From Kitasatospora cheerisanensis KCTC 2395 (GTDB taxonomy: Bacteria; Actinomycetota; Actinomycetes; Streptomycetales; Streptomycetaceae), in assembly GCF_000696185.1 (NCBI RefSeq), contig NZ_KK853997.1:2760638-2824637 (forward strand): a stretch of DNA of 64,000 nt, in the 5' to 3' direction. The translations under genes and the position numbers were made by a program. This document shows positions 11,245-20,257 of this stretch, in pieces. Within the stretch, counting starts at the first letter, position 1, and every line of letters begins with the position of its first letter. The notes below the pieces were generated by a model, which ran no database searches, was not told where the DNA came from, and worked only from the letters and a program-made list of their open reading frames with translations.

Positions 11245-12503
11245 GGCAACTCCATGGTGATAGTGGTGGGGCCCCCGCGGGGGCTGGTGATGGCAAGTGA
11301 TCCGTCCACCGAGGCGGCCCGCTTGCGCAGGCCGGTGAGCCCGGTGCCGCGGGTGGCGTCGGCCCCGCCGATGCCGTCGTCGGTGATGGTGATGAACAGC
11401 CGGTCGGCGACCCGGCGCAGGGCGAGGTCGACCCGGGAGGCCTTGGCGTGCTTGGCCGCGTTGGCCAACGCCTCGGAGACCGTGAAGTAGGCGACCGCCT
11501 CCACGGTGGGGGCTATCCGGCCCGAGAGGTCGACCGCGAGGTGTACGGGGACGGGGCTGCGCGCGGCGATGCCGGACAGTGCCGCGTCGAGCCCGCGGTC
11601 CTCCAGGACGGCCGGGTGCAGGCCACGGACCAGGTCGTGGAGCTCCTTGATGGCGGCCTGGGCCTCCTCGTGCGCGACGACGATGACCTCCATCGCCTCG
11701 GGCGGGATGTTCTTGAGAGTGCGCCGGGCGAGACCGAGGTTCATCGCGAGCGAGACCAGTCGCTGCTGCGCGCCGTCGTGCAAGTCCCGTTCGATGCGGC
11801 GGCGTTCGGCGTCGGCGGCATCCACCACGTCGACCCGGCTCTGGGCGAGGTGCTCGACGCGGCGCTCCAGCACCTCCGCGCGGTTGGGGCCGAGCAGGGC
11901 GCGGACCGTCCAGAGGTCGAGCGCGGCGAGCACGGCGACGAGCCACGGGGTGAGGAACAGCATCAGCAGGCCGCCGGCGGTGAGCAGCGCGCCGTCGGTC
12001 GTCCAGCCGAAGCCGGAGCGCAGCGGGTTGTCCATCGGGAGCAGCCAGACCCAGCCGTAGAAGCCGACCAGCACGAACGAGGTGCCCCAGAGGCTGAGGA
12101 CCAGCACGGCGCAGACCGTCTGGAGCGGGGCCACCAGCAGGTGGTGGACGGCCTGACGCCACGTCAGCCCGGCGCGGAGGCGGGCCAGCCAGCCCGCGCC
12201 CGGCGGCAGTCGGCCGGGGATCTCCAGGCCGCGCAGGCTGCGGACCCGGCTGCGCTGCGCGGTCGTCATCAGGTCGAGCAGCACCACGATCACGAGGAGC
12301 CCGTACAGCAGCGCCTTCCCCGGGAGGGTGAGGACGATCAGGCAGGGCAGGCCCAGTGGGAGGCCGGCCGCCAGGAACAGCGAGTCACGGCGCGCGCTCG
12401 TGGACCACGGCGCGTGCTCCAGGGCGGCGCGGACCGCCGCGGGGCGGACCGCGGTGGAGCGGGCCGCCCCGGCGAGGCGCGTCCGGATCTTCGAGTCGAG
12501 CAT
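11232..12503 (-). CDS. sensor histidine kinase, HisKA_3 (NarX-like) type
   Basis: 423 residues. Membrane segments lie at about 41-80, 122-157 and 168-200 and have little extracellular sequence, so signal sensing is probably within the membrane or through the DUF4097 partner. The dimerisation/phosphoacceptor motif ERRRIERDLHDGAQQRLVSL places His242. The HATPase_c domain follows, with the N box around Asn348 and DDGIGG at 375-380. ATG 12501-12503 was chosen over an upstream frame extension that would run into the palindrome. The gene forms an operon with the response regulator (13-bp overlap) and the DUF4097 gene. Confidence 0.93.
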   Translation of the reverse strand: MLDSKIRTRLAGAARSTAVRPAAVRAALEHAPWSTSARRDSLFLAAGLPLGLPCLIVLTLPGKALLYGLLVIVVLLDLMTTAQRSRVRSLRGLEIPGRLPPGAGWLARLRAGLTWRQAVHHLLVAPLQTVCAVLVLSLWGTSFVLVGFYGWVWLLPMDNPLRSGFGWTTDGALLTAGGLLMLFLTPWLVAVLAALDLWTVRALLGPNRAEVLERRVEHLAQSRVDVVDAADAERRRIERDLHDGAQQRLVSLAMNLGLARRTLKNIPPEAMEVIVVAHEEAQAAIKELHDLVRGLHPAVLEDRGLDAALSGIAARSPVPVHLAVDLSGRIAPTVEAVAYFTVSEALANAAKHAKASRVDLALRRVADRLFITITDDGIGGADATRGTGLTGLRKRAASVDGSLAITSPRGGPTTITMELPCEL

Positions 12504-12550
12504 GCGGCACAGCGTAGAGGCGCGCCGATCTTCGCTTCCATGGCGTGGGC

Positions 12551-12592
12551 CTCCGTCTTTGGGGTGTAGACAGCTACACCCCAAAGACGGAG
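12551..12592. promoter_or_regulatory. perfect 19-bp inverted repeat between divergent genes
   Basis: The arms at 12551-12569 (CTCCGTCTTTGGGGTGTAG) and 12574-12592 are exactly complementary, separated by ACAG. The element sits 48 bases ahead of the kinase start and 46 bases ahead of the divergent gene at 12639. It lacks a T tract in either direction, so an operator in the divergent promoter region is more likely than a terminator. The adjacent LuxR-type regulator is the obvious candidate ligand, by inference. Confidence 0.7.
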
Positions 12593-12638
12593 CCGCACGC
12601 TACCGACAAGATCGTTGCACCGCAGGATTCTTGACGGC

Positions 12639-13127
12639 ATGACGAATACGTTCCTGATGCGTTGTGGCCGAAGCACCTCCGTCGCCGCCCGTGGCACCGC
12701 CGCGGAGTTCCCGTTGACCGGGGCCGAACTCCTCGACGGCGCAGGCACCTTGGGCCTGCTCACCGTGGTCGGCCCCTGGTCGGTGCGCCTGCGCGCCGGC
12801 CGCCGTCGGGCCATGGAGGTGTACGAGTACGGCGAGTTGCTCGATGTGGTGGTCGAGTCCTCGCTCGGTGATGCCCAGTTGCGCGGCGCGCGGCGCGACC
12901 GGGCCGAACGGCCGGGCGGAGGGCCGGTCTCCTGCGCGTGGGGCCGATGGCCACCGGGAGCCCCACCCCGGCCGGTGCACTTCCGCTCGGGCGGGCTGCG
13001 CCGCCGTACGGTGCGGGCCGATGCGGTACGGACGGCGGGCCGGTTCTGGTTCGCCTCGGCGGCCGGGGAGTTCCGCTGGGCGCAGGTGGGCTGCGCGGAG
13101 CGCCCGGAGTCGGGGAGGGCGGCATGA
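12639..13127 (+). CDS. hypothetical protein
   Basis: 162 residues, no recognised family. Codon use (third-position G/C) supports a real gene. A beta-rich first half (LGLLTVVGPWSVRLRAG, MEVYEYGELLDVVVES) leads to an Arg/Gly/Pro-rich middle and a short end with FWFASAAGEFRWAQVG. No signal peptide or membrane segment was seen. It starts at ATG 12639 with only a weak upstream GCAGGA. The stop overlaps the next start (ATGA), so the two are coupled. It diverges from the kinase operon across the palindrome at 12551-12592. Confidence 0.6.
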   Translation: MTNTFLMRCGRSTSVAARGTAAEFPLTGAELLDGAGTLGLLTVVGPWSVRLRAGRRRAMEVYEYGELLDVVVESSLGDAQLRGARRDRAERPGGGPVSCAWGRWPPGAPPRPVHFRSGGLRRRTVRADAVRTAGRFWFASAAGEFRWAQVGCAERPESGRAA

Positions 13128-13584
13128 GTACGTTCGTTCCGGCGCTCGCCCCGGTGGCCGGCGGGGTGCGCCCGGTCCGGTCGGCGGGCCCGGGCCTGCG
13201 GGTCGGGCCGGTGCGGGTGGAGCTGCTGTTCCTGGGCTGCGGGATGGTCCTGCTGCCCTGGGCGGTGCTGCTGGCCGCGCTGCCCGGCGGGCTGGGCTGG
13301 GCCGTGCTCGACGTGGTCGAGTCGGCCGCGCTCTCCACCGCCGCCGTGCTGCTGCGCCAGGGGCGCAGCCCGCGCGCCGCTGCCGGGCTGGCCGCCGTGC
13401 TGCTGGTGGCCGACGCCGGGTGCGACGTGGCGTCGGCGCTCGGCGGGCCCGAGCTCGCCGTGGCCCTGCTGATGGCCGTCTGCGCGGAGCTTCCGCTGGC
13501 CGCGCTGTGCTGCTCGGTCGCCCTCGGGCGGTCCGGGCCGGGCGCGGGCGGGTCGCCTGCCGCGCCCGCACGGCGGAGCGAGCG
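13124..13584 (+). pseudogene. four-TM membrane protein, 3' end apparently lost
   Basis: ATG 13124 overlaps the previous stop (ATGA). The first 150 codons encode about four hydrophobic segments (VELLFLGCGMVLLPWAVLLA; VVESAALSTAAVLL; AAAGLAAVLLVADAGCDVASAL; VALLMAVCAELPLAALCCSVAL), resembling small membrane proteins common in streptomycetes. The frame then runs without a stop straight into the antisense of the MmyB-type regulator gene, open to 14416. None of the three plus frames has a stop between about 13500 and 13585. I read this as a gene whose 3' end was lost when the regulator/exporter pair came to lie next to it. The end coordinate marks the regulator stop, not a stop codon. Confidence 0.45.
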
Positions 13585-14436
13585 TCAGGCCGGGCCGGCC
13601 AGTTGGCGGAGGCTGTCCCGGGTGTGCTGGTCCTGGGGCACGTATCCGATCAGCCGGGTGCCGCTCCTGGGGCCGAGCCACAGGTTCGTGTACTCGAAGC
13701 GCAGCAGGCCGGTCCCGGGCAGCACGAACTGCTTGAACCCGTTGACCATTCCGGACACCTCGTGCCGCTGCCAGGCCTCTTCGAAGTCCGGGGAGGCCTT
13801 GCGCAGCCGGCCGACCAGCGCCTTCCACGCGGGTTCCGCCGCGTGGTCGGCCATCGAGGTCCGGAAGCGGGCCACCACCCCTGCTCTGGCGGCCGCCAGG
13901 TCCGCCAGGTTCCTCGCGAACGGAGTGTCAGTGAAGATCATCCACATGATGTTGCGGTCCTCTTCGGGGATCGTGTCCAAGTCCCCGGCCAGCCAGGTGT
14001 ACGCCCGGTTGTACGCGAGGATGTCGAACCGGCTGCTGATCACCACGGCCGGGAACGGGTCGAGCTGGTCGACCATGGCCCGGATCGATCCGGAGACGGT
14101 GGGGCATTCCGCCACCGGCGTCGGGTCCTCGGCCCCGGCCAGCGTGAACAGGTGCGACCGCTCGTTGCGGTCGAGCAGCAGGGCCCTGGCCACCGCGTCC
14201 AGTACCTGGGCCGACACCTGGATGTCCCGCCCCTGTTCGAGCCACGTGTACCAGGTGACCCCGACGGCGGCGAGGCCCGCGACCTCCTCACGGCGCAACC
14301 CCGGGGTGCGGCGGCGCCCCACTGCGGGGAGGCCGACCTGCTCGGGCGAGATGCGCTCCCGGCGGCTGCGCAAGAACGTGGCCAGTTCGCGGCGCCGTTC
14401 GTCGGCGGGGGTGTGAAGCTCCGTGGAGATAGCCAT
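13585..14436 (-). CDS. XRE-type regulator with MmyB-like ligand-binding domain
   Basis: 283 residues. The N-terminal helix-turn-helix (about 10-80) contains LATFLRSRRERISPEQVGLP and TPGLRREEVAGLAAVGVTWYTWLEQGRDI, diagnostic of the MmyB-like class. The C-terminal MLTR ligand-binding domain (about 105-275) has DILAYNRAYTWLAGD, DRNIMWMIFTD and a closing RLIGYVPQD. In characterised relatives this domain binds a small hydrophobic ligand. It is divergent from the MFS gene, with two palindromes in the shared 101-nt gap, so it most likely represses the exporter and itself. Confidence 0.9.
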   Translation of the reverse strand: MAISTELHTPADERRRELATFLRSRRERISPEQVGLPAVGRRRTPGLRREEVAGLAAVGVTWYTWLEQGRDIQVSAQVLDAVARALLLDRNERSHLFTLAGAEDPTPVAECPTVSGSIRAMVDQLDPFPAVVISSRFDILAYNRAYTWLAGDLDTIPEEDRNIMWMIFTDTPFARNLADLAAARAGVVARFRTSMADHAAEPAWKALVGRLRKASPDFEEAWQRHEVSGMVNGFKQFVLPGTGLLRFEYTNLWLGPRSGTRLIGYVPQDQHTRDSLRQLAGPA

Positions 14437-14468
14437 GCCACCAGGGTGGACCACCACAGATCCTGTTG

Positions 14469-14512
14469 CCAGGTATTCCTTATACCTGGATAAACACCGC
14501 CTGGTACCAGGC
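14469..14512. promoter_or_regulatory. paired operator palindromes between regulator and MFS gene
   Basis: CCAGGTAT-TTCCT-ATACCTGG is at 14469-14489 and the perfect palindrome GCCTGGTACCAGGC at 14499-14512. Both share CCAGG/CCTGG half-sites, and their centres are about 26.5 bp apart, between two and three helical turns. They occupy the common promoter of the MmyB-type regulator and the MFS gene and are best explained as its binding sites. Confidence 0.75.
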
Positions 14513-14537
14513 TGAGAGGAGCCGCATCGTAGTACCC

Positions 14538-15971
14538 GTGACTCAGCAGACATTGCTACCGCAGATCTCGTCCCCGGTCCGGCCCGCGGTACCCGCACTG
14601 GGTGCCGCCGGCCTGATCACCGTCCTCCTCGGCGCCTTCCTCCCGATGCTTGACTTCTTCATAGTGAACGTCGCGCTGCCGACCATCGACCACGATCTGG
14701 TCGCCGGCCCCGCCGTCCTGGAGCTCGTCGCGGCGGGCTACGGCATCGCCTTCGCCGTCCTGCTCGTCCTGGGCGGGCGGCTGGGCGACGCCTTCGGCCG
14801 CCGGCGGCTGTTCATCGCCGGGGCCCTCGCCTTCACCCTCACCTCGCTCGCCTGCGGTGCCGCCCCCACCGCCTGGACCCTGGTCGCCGCCCGGGTCGCC
14901 CAGGGAGCCTCCGCCGCCCTGCTGCTCCCCCAGGTACTCGCCACCATCACTGCCACCACCAGCGGTCAGCAGCGCGCCCGGGCCCTCGGCATCTACGGAG
15001 CCGTCGGCGGCATCTCGGTGGTGATCGGCCAGGTCCTCGGCGGGCTCCTGGTCTCGGCGGACCTCTTCGGCACCGGCTGGCGCGCGGTGTTCCTGCTGAA
15101 CGTCCCCTTCGCGCTGCTCACCGCGGTCATGGCGACGCGATACGTCCCGGAGAGCCGTGCCGAGCGGGCCGCCGGGGTCGACCTGCCCGGCACCCTGCTG
15201 CTCAGCGCGACCCTGCTGGCCCTGTTCGTCCCCCTGATGGAGGGCCGGGCGGTCGACTGGCCGCTCTGGACCTGGCTCTCGCTGGCGGCCTTCCCCTTCC
15301 TGGCGGCCGCGTTCGTGGCGGTGGAGCGACGGGCCGAACGTGAAGGGCGAGTCCCCCTCGTCCCGCTCTCGCTCCTGCGGATCCCGGAGATGCGGCGCGG
15401 CCTGGGCGTGGCCGTCCCCTATTTCACCGGGTTCGGCGGCTTCATGTTCGTGATCGCCCTGCTGCTGCAGGACGGGCTGCACCGGGGCCCGGTCGCCGCG
15501 GGCTGGGCACTGGTGCCGATGGCGGTGGGCTACTTCGGTGCCTCGCTGGCCGGCCCGCGCCTGGTCGGCCGCTTCGGCAGCCGGGTCATCACGGCCGGTG
15601 CGGTGGTCCAGGGCGCCGGTCTGCTCACCCTGATGGCCACCGCCCTGGGCGACTGGGCGCACTTCTCCCCGCTCCGGATGCTCCCCGGCGTCGCGCTCGC
15701 CGGCATCGGACAGGGACTGGTGGGCATGCCCCTGTTCCGGGTGGTGCTCTCCCGGGTTCCCGCCGAACGCGCGGGGGTCGGCAGCGGTGTGCTGGCGACC
15801 ACTCAACAGTCCAGCCTGGCCCTGGGAGTGGCCACGCTCGGAACCCTCTTCATCGGGCTCGTCCCCTCGCTGGGAATGGCGAACGCGCTGGCTCTGGTGC
15901 TCGGCATCCAGGCGCTCGGTTCCCTGGTCATCTGCTGGCTGAGCCTCCGCCTGCCGCGCTCGGTCGGATGA
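14538..15971 (+). CDS. MFS transporter, DHA2 (14-TM) drug exporter type
   Basis: 477 residues with about 14 membrane helices. Motif A appears as GGRLGDAFGRRRLF after helix 2; LDFFIVNVALPTI in helix 1 is the DHA2 signature; motif C-like GAVGGISVVIGQVLGG lies in helix 5. It exports drugs or other small molecules with proton antiport. The start is uncertain: GAGAGGAG (14513-14520) is 17 bases from GTG 14538, while an ATG at 14466 would add 24 residues and overlap the operators. Regulation by the divergent MmyB-type protein is likely. Confidence 0.9.
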   Translation: MTQQTLLPQISSPVRPAVPALGAAGLITVLLGAFLPMLDFFIVNVALPTIDHDLVAGPAVLELVAAGYGIAFAVLLVLGGRLGDAFGRRRLFIAGALAFTLTSLACGAAPTAWTLVAARVAQGASAALLLPQVLATITATTSGQQRARALGIYGAVGGISVVIGQVLGGLLVSADLFGTGWRAVFLLNVPFALLTAVMATRYVPESRAERAAGVDLPGTLLLSATLLALFVPLMEGRAVDWPLWTWLSLAAFPFLAAAFVAVERRAEREGRVPLVPLSLLRIPEMRRGLGVAVPYFTGFGGFMFVIALLLQDGLHRGPVAAGWALVPMAVGYFGASLAGPRLVGRFGSRVITAGAVVQGAGLLTLMATALGDWAHFSPLRMLPGVALAGIGQGLVGMPLFRVVLSRVPAERAGVGSGVLATTQQSSLALGVATLGTLFIGLVPSLGMANALALVLGIQALGSLVICWLSLRLPRSVG

Positions 15972-16181
15972 CGGCGGCCGCGCCCCGCAAAGCGAGACCG
16001 CAGCGCCAGGGACCACAGCGCCAGGGATCGCAGCGCCCGAGGCCGCGGTCCCGGGCCCTGCGTCACCGGGAACCCGGCACCACCGGGCCCGCGCCGGGCC
16101 GGCCCGGGCCTCCCCCGGTGGCGGCCACGGCCCACGGAAAATGGCGGGCCCGGCGCCCGGGGCCGGTGCGAGGATGGCGTC

Positions 16182-16760
16182 ATGACGGCAGAACCGACCC
16201 TCCTTCCGAGCGACTCCCGCACCCGCGAGCAGCTGATCGCCGCGATCGCGTCCGGGGGCCGGCCCAAGTACCTGCACTTCTGGGGTCACCAGCCGCAGCG
16301 GGACGGCCGGATCGGCCCCGGTTCCCTCAGCCAGTGGTGGCCGTCCCCGTTCACCGTCGACGGGGTCGACTACCCCACCGCCGAGCACTGGATGATGGCC
16401 GGCAAGGCGCGGCTGTTCGGGGACCACGAGATCGTCCCGCGCATCCTCGGCGCCCGGACGCCCGCCGAGGCCAAGAAGTTGGGCCGCCTGGTCGCGGGCT
16501 TCGACCCGGCCCTCTGGGAGGCGCACCGCTTCGACCTGGTGGTGGCCGGCAGCGTCGCCAAGTTCGAGCAGGACGAGCAGCTCCTCGACTACCTGCTCCG
16601 CACCGGGACGCGCGTCCTGGTGGAGGCCAGCCCGCTCGACCGGATCTGGGGCATCGGACTGGCCGCCGACGACGAGAAGGCGGACTCCCCGGACCAGTGG
16701 CGCGGGCTGAACCTGCTCGGCTTCGCCCTGATGGAAGCCCGCGCCCGACTCGCAAATTGA
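16182..16760 (+). CDS. NADAR family protein (YbiA-like N-glycosidase fold)
   Basis: 192 residues, ATG 16182 with GAGGA eight bases upstream. Conserved blocks are LHFWGHQP (30-37), LSQWWPSPF (49-57), YPTAEHWMMAGKARLF (64-79) and DRIWGIGL (153-160), the hallmarks of NADAR proteins (NAD and ADP-ribose related). Family members act on riboflavin-pathway intermediates (YbiA) or ADP-ribosyl adducts; which applies here is not evident. It stands alone, with about 200 bases of noncoding sequence upstream and 257 downstream. Confidence 0.9.
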   Translation: MTAEPTLLPSDSRTREQLIAAIASGGRPKYLHFWGHQPQRDGRIGPGSLSQWWPSPFTVDGVDYPTAEHWMMAGKARLFGDHEIVPRILGARTPAEAKKLGRLVAGFDPALWEAHRFDLVVAGSVAKFEQDEQLLDYLLRTGTRVLVEASPLDRIWGIGLAADDEKADSPDQWRGLNLLGFALMEARARLAN

Positions 16761-17017
16761 CGCTCCATCAGCCGCTTTCGGCGGGGCCGTTCGCGCTCTG
16801 TACCCTCACAAGTAGGGCGAGTCGGACGGGAATTGGACCGCATCCACAAAACCCGTCGATCTCCCGCACCGCGCCGGCACTCGCATTTCCGTCTCGAAAA
16901 CGTTATGACTTACTCCCGTAACGTGGCCGCCGCATGGCAGCACCAGGATGGCCACCAGTCGTAGTGTCGGGGGACGTTTGGGTGGCCCCCCGTGGAGAAG
17001 TTCGGGGGCGGGGCGCA

Positions 17018-18784
17018 ATGACCATGCGCGATCGGGGGCCGGAGGCGGCCGATGTCCAGACACTCAGAGCAGAGTTGGACGAGCTGCTCAGGGCGCGGCA
17101 GTTCGCCGCACAGCGCGAGCGCAGGCTCAGCGAGGAACTCCGGGCCGTCCACGAACCCGACCGCACCCCCGGGGCCGGCCACCCGCCCCGACAACCCGAC
17201 CCCGAACTGCTCCGGCAACTCGCCCACGCCCAGAACCTCCGTGAAGGCCTCGGCGCACGCTGCCTCGAACTGAGCGACCGGCTACTGGCGGCCGAGGACC
17301 GCCTGCTGGCCGAACGCCCCATCAACGAACCACCGCGCCACATGGGCCGCTCCGCGACACGCCCCGCCACAGGTCCGGCCGCAGGCCCCGCAGCGAGCGA
17401 GCGCGCCGACCGCCCGACGGGCTGGGACGCGCCCCTGATTCCTCCGCAGCGTCCGCACTCGCCCGGCGCCCGGTTCGACGCGAACCACCACGGCGAGCCC
17501 GCCGCAGGCCCGCGCCCGGAGCGCCCCGGCTCGATCGCGAGCGCCCTCCCGAACCGCCCCCGTCCCGCCGACGACCGCACCGGACCGGCGGCACGACAGG
17601 CCTCCTGGGACCGAACGGGCGCACCTGGCCGACCCGTTGGCGATCCCCGGCCCACTGCTCCGACTCCCGACGAGCGGGGCCGGCGCACCGTCGCCGACTC
17701 CTGGAACCCCCGCACCGCCACCGCCCCGAGCACCACCCCTGCCGACCGGACGGCCGCCCCGGCAGCACAGAGCCCCGCCAACCAGCACGACAACCAGCAC
17801 GGCAACCACCCGGGCAATGACCGCTTCCGCCCGCCCGCTCCGGGCCACGCTCCCGCACAGCCAAACAGCACCCCGCCGAACAGCACGCTCCTGAACGACA
17901 CGCTCCCGAACAGCGCACAGCCGAACCCCGCCGGTCGGCCCACCGGCGGCCACCCCGCCCCGGCGCAGCCGCGCCCCGGCGGATCCCCGGGCCCGGCTGC
18001 CCCGGCCCAGCCGTCCGGTCCGGTGCGGGGGCGGACCGTGGCGGAGTTGACGGCGCTGACGCAGCGCATCAGCGGCCTGCACCAGCAGGGTGCGGCGCAG
18101 GAGTCCGCGGCCATCGTGCGGCAGGTGGCCGTGATGATCACGCCGGAGGACGTGACCCGGCTGGCGGCGCTGCTGCAGAAGAACGGGCCGGCGGGCTCCT
18201 CCACCTACCTGGCGCGCTCGGCCGCCGCCGGAGCGCCGGAGCACGCGGCGGCCACCCTCGCGGAACTGCGCCGCGAGGGGCTGATCGACGAGGCGGCCGA
18301 CCTCTTCCACACGCTGTGGTCGGCGAGTTCGGCGGCCCTGCCGGCGCTGCTGGCCGCCCTGGAGCAGTCCGGACAGTCGGCCGACGGGCAGACCCTGCTG
18401 TGGGAGCGGGCCTCCGCACCGGCCGATGAACTCGCCGAGCTGGCACAGCACTTGAGGGCCGCGGGGCGCACCGACGATGTGCGCAACCTGCTGCGGCAGG
18501 CGGCGGGCCGACCGATCAACGAGGTTGCCGCGATCGCCGGCGCGTTGACCGGGGAGACTGCGGCCGCGCTGGTCGGCGAACTGGTCCGGCTGCGGTCGGC
18601 GAGCGACATCGGCCGGTTCGGGACGGCGATCCGGGGCGCGGCCGAGCTGTACGACACCCTGCTGTTCGCCGTGGACGACCTGGAGGAGAGCCGGGCCCGC
18701 AGCGCGTTCGCGGCGCTGCGTTCCGCGGGGCTGCCGACCGAGCCGGCGCCGCGCCCCCGGTCCAGGTCCCGGCAGCGCCGCTGA
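17018..18784 (+). CDS. hypothetical protein: coiled coil, disordered middle, helical C-terminus
   Basis: 588 residues, no recognised family. Residues about 5-105 are charged heptad-like helices (VQTLRAELDELLRARQFAAQRER; LREGLGARCLELSDRLLAAEDRLLAER), suggesting a coiled coil. Residues about 110-365 are Pro/Ala/Arg/Asn-rich and disordered, with short NST/PNS repeats near 17860-17930. Residues about 370-570 form Ala/Leu-rich paired helices (TVAELTALTQRISGL; VTRLAALLQKNG; AAATLAELRREGLIDEAADLF), an alpha-helical repeat. The tail is basic. ATG 17018 follows GGGGGCGGGG. A scaffold or assembly role is conceivable, but nothing shows it. Confidence 0.7.
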   Translation: MTMRDRGPEAADVQTLRAELDELLRARQFAAQRERRLSEELRAVHEPDRTPGAGHPPRQPDPELLRQLAHAQNLREGLGARCLELSDRLLAAEDRLLAERPINEPPRHMGRSATRPATGPAAGPAASERADRPTGWDAPLIPPQRPHSPGARFDANHHGEPAAGPRPERPGSIASALPNRPRPADDRTGPAARQASWDRTGAPGRPVGDPRPTAPTPDERGRRTVADSWNPRTATAPSTTPADRTAAPAAQSPANQHDNQHGNHPGNDRFRPPAPGHAPAQPNSTPPNSTLLNDTLPNSAQPNPAGRPTGGHPAPAQPRPGGSPGPAAPAQPSGPVRGRTVAELTALTQRISGLHQQGAAQESAAIVRQVAVMITPEDVTRLAALLQKNGPAGSSTYLARSAAAGAPEHAAATLAELRREGLIDEAADLFHTLWSASSAALPALLAALEQSGQSADGQTLLWERASAPADELAELAQHLRAAGRTDDVRNLLRQAAGRPINEVAAIAGALTGETAAALVGELVRLRSASDIGRFGTAIRGAAELYDTLLFAVDDLEESRARSAFAALRSAGLPTEPAPRPRSRSRQRR

Positions 18785-18790
18785 ACGCAG

Positions 18791-18832
18791 CGGCTCCCGG
18801 TCCGCGAACTCGGGTTCGCGGGCCGGGAGCCG
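18791..18832. terminator. bidirectional terminator hairpin
   Basis: A 19-bp stem (18791-18809 with 18814-18832, one G-U pair) and 4-nt loop lie between the convergent 588-residue gene and glyS, seven bases after the former's stop. There is no long T tract, which is normal for high-G+C actinobacteria. Confidence 0.75.
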
Positions 18833-18874
18833 GAGGTGCTGCTCGGCCGGTGGGATCCGGCGGGTGATGCGGCG

Positions 18875-20257
18875 TCAGCAGCCGATCAGGCGGGCGCCCA
18901 GGTAGGACTTCACCTGGTCGAGCGACACGCGCTCCTGCGCCATGGTGTCGCGGTCGCGAACGGTCACCGCGTTGTCCTCGAGGGTGTCGAAGTCCACGGT
19001 GACGCAGAACGGCGTGCCGATCTCGTCCTGGCGGCGGTAGCGCTTGCCGATCGCGCCGGCGTCGTCGAACTCGACGTTCCAGGCGGAACGCAGGTCGGCG
19101 GCCAGGCCGCGGGCCTTCGGCGAGAGGTCGGCGTTGCGGGACAACGGGAGCACCGCGACCTTGACCGGGGCCAGGCGCGGGTCGAGCCGCATGCCGACGC
19201 GCTTCTCCATGACGCCCTTGGCGTTCGGCGCCTCGTCCTCGAAGTAGGCGTCGATCAGAAAGGCCAGCATGGCGCGGTTGAGGCCGGCCGCGGGCTCGAT
19301 GACGTACGGGAAGTACCGCTCGTTCGCGTCCTGGTCGAAGTACTTCAGGTCCTGGCCGGAGGCCTCGCTGTGCACCGTCAGGTCGTAGTCGGTGCGGTTG
19401 GCGACGCCCTCCAGCTCGGAGAACTCGCTGCCGCCGAAGTTGAAGCGGTACTCGATGTCCACCGTGCGCTTGGCGTAGTGGGACAGCTTCTCCTTGGGGT
19501 GCTCGAAGAAGCGCATGTTCTCGGTGCGCAGGCCGAGGTCGACGTACCAGTTCCAGCGCTGCTCGAGCCAGTACTCGTGCCAGGTCTCGTCCTCGCCGGG
19601 CTTGACGAAGAACTCCATCTCCATCTGCTCGAACTCGCGGGTGCGGAAGATGAAGTTGCCGGGCGTGATCTCGTTGCGGAAGCTCTTGCCGACCTGGGCG
19701 ATGCCGAACGGCGGCTTCTTGCGCGAAGTGGTCTGCACGGCGCGGAAGTTGGTGAAGATGCCCTGCGCGGTCTCCGGGCGGAGGTAGGCCAGGCCGGAGG
19801 CGTCCTCGGTGACGCCGAGGTGCGTCTTCAGCATGCCCGAGAACTCCTTGGGCTCCGTGAAGGCGCCCTTGTTGCCGCAGTTCGGGCAGTTGATGTCGGC
19901 GAGGCCGTTGGCCGGGACCTTGCCGTGCTTGGCCTCGTAGGCCTCTTCCAGGTGGTCGGCGCGGAAGCGCTTGTGACAGGAGAGGCACTCGGTCAGCGGG
20001 TCGTTGAAGGTCGCGACGTGGCCGGAGGCCTCCCAGACCTCGCGGGCGAGGATCACCGAGGAGTCGAGACCGACGACATCCTCCCGAGCGGTGACCATCG
20101 CACGCCACCACTGGCGCTTGATGTTCTCCTTGAGCTCGACTCCCAGCGGACCGTAGTCCCAGGCGGCGCGGGTACCGCCGTAGATCTCGCTGCAGGGGTA
20201 GACGAAGCCACGGCGCTTGCTCAGGCTGACGATCGTGTCGATCTTGTCGGCGGCCAC
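18875..20257 (-). CDS. glyS: glycyl-tRNA synthetase (dimeric class II type)
   Basis: 460 residues, GTG start at 20255-20257. It charges tRNA-Gly. Class II core motifs: motif 1 region [25 protein letters not shown], motif 2 [25 protein letters not shown], motif 3 [14 protein letters not shown]. The insertion has Cys pairs CLSCHKRF and CPNCGNKG, a zinc knuckle. The C-terminal anticodon-binding domain runs from about 355 ([12 protein letters not shown]) to the end. It appears monocistronic and divergent from znuA. Confidence 0.97.
   Translation of the reverse strand: MAADKIDTIVSLSKRRGFVYPCSEIYGGTRAAWDYGPLGVELKENIKRQWWRAMVTAREDVVGLDSSVILAREVWEASGHVATFNDPLTECLSCHKRFRADHLEEAYEAKHGKVPANGLADINCPNCGNKGAFTEPKEFSGMLKTHLGVTEDASGLAYLRPETAQGIFTNFRAVQTTSRKKPPFGIAQVGKSFRNEITPGNFIFRTREFEQMEMEFFVKPGEDETWHEYWLEQRWNWYVDLGLRTENMRFFEHPKEKLSHYAKRTVDIEYRFNFGGSEFSELEGVANRTDYDLTVHSEASGQDLKYFDQDANERYFPYVIEPAAGLNRAMLAFLIDAYFEDEAPNAKGVMEKRVGMRLDPRLAPVKVAVLPLSRNADLSPKARGLAADLRSAWNVEFDDAGAIGKRYRRQDEIGTPFCVTVDFDTLEDNAVTVRDRDTMAQERVSLDQVKSYLGARLIGC

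Noticed and set aside
12938..14416. A 492-codon plus frame as one large protein
   Set aside because: Only the stretch 13124-13584 looks like protein; the rest is antisense to a well-supported regulator gene.
14556..16526. A 656-codon minus-strand frame antisense to the MFS gene
   Set aside because: Glu/Gly/Gln-rich shadow of the MFS coding strand, with no motif.
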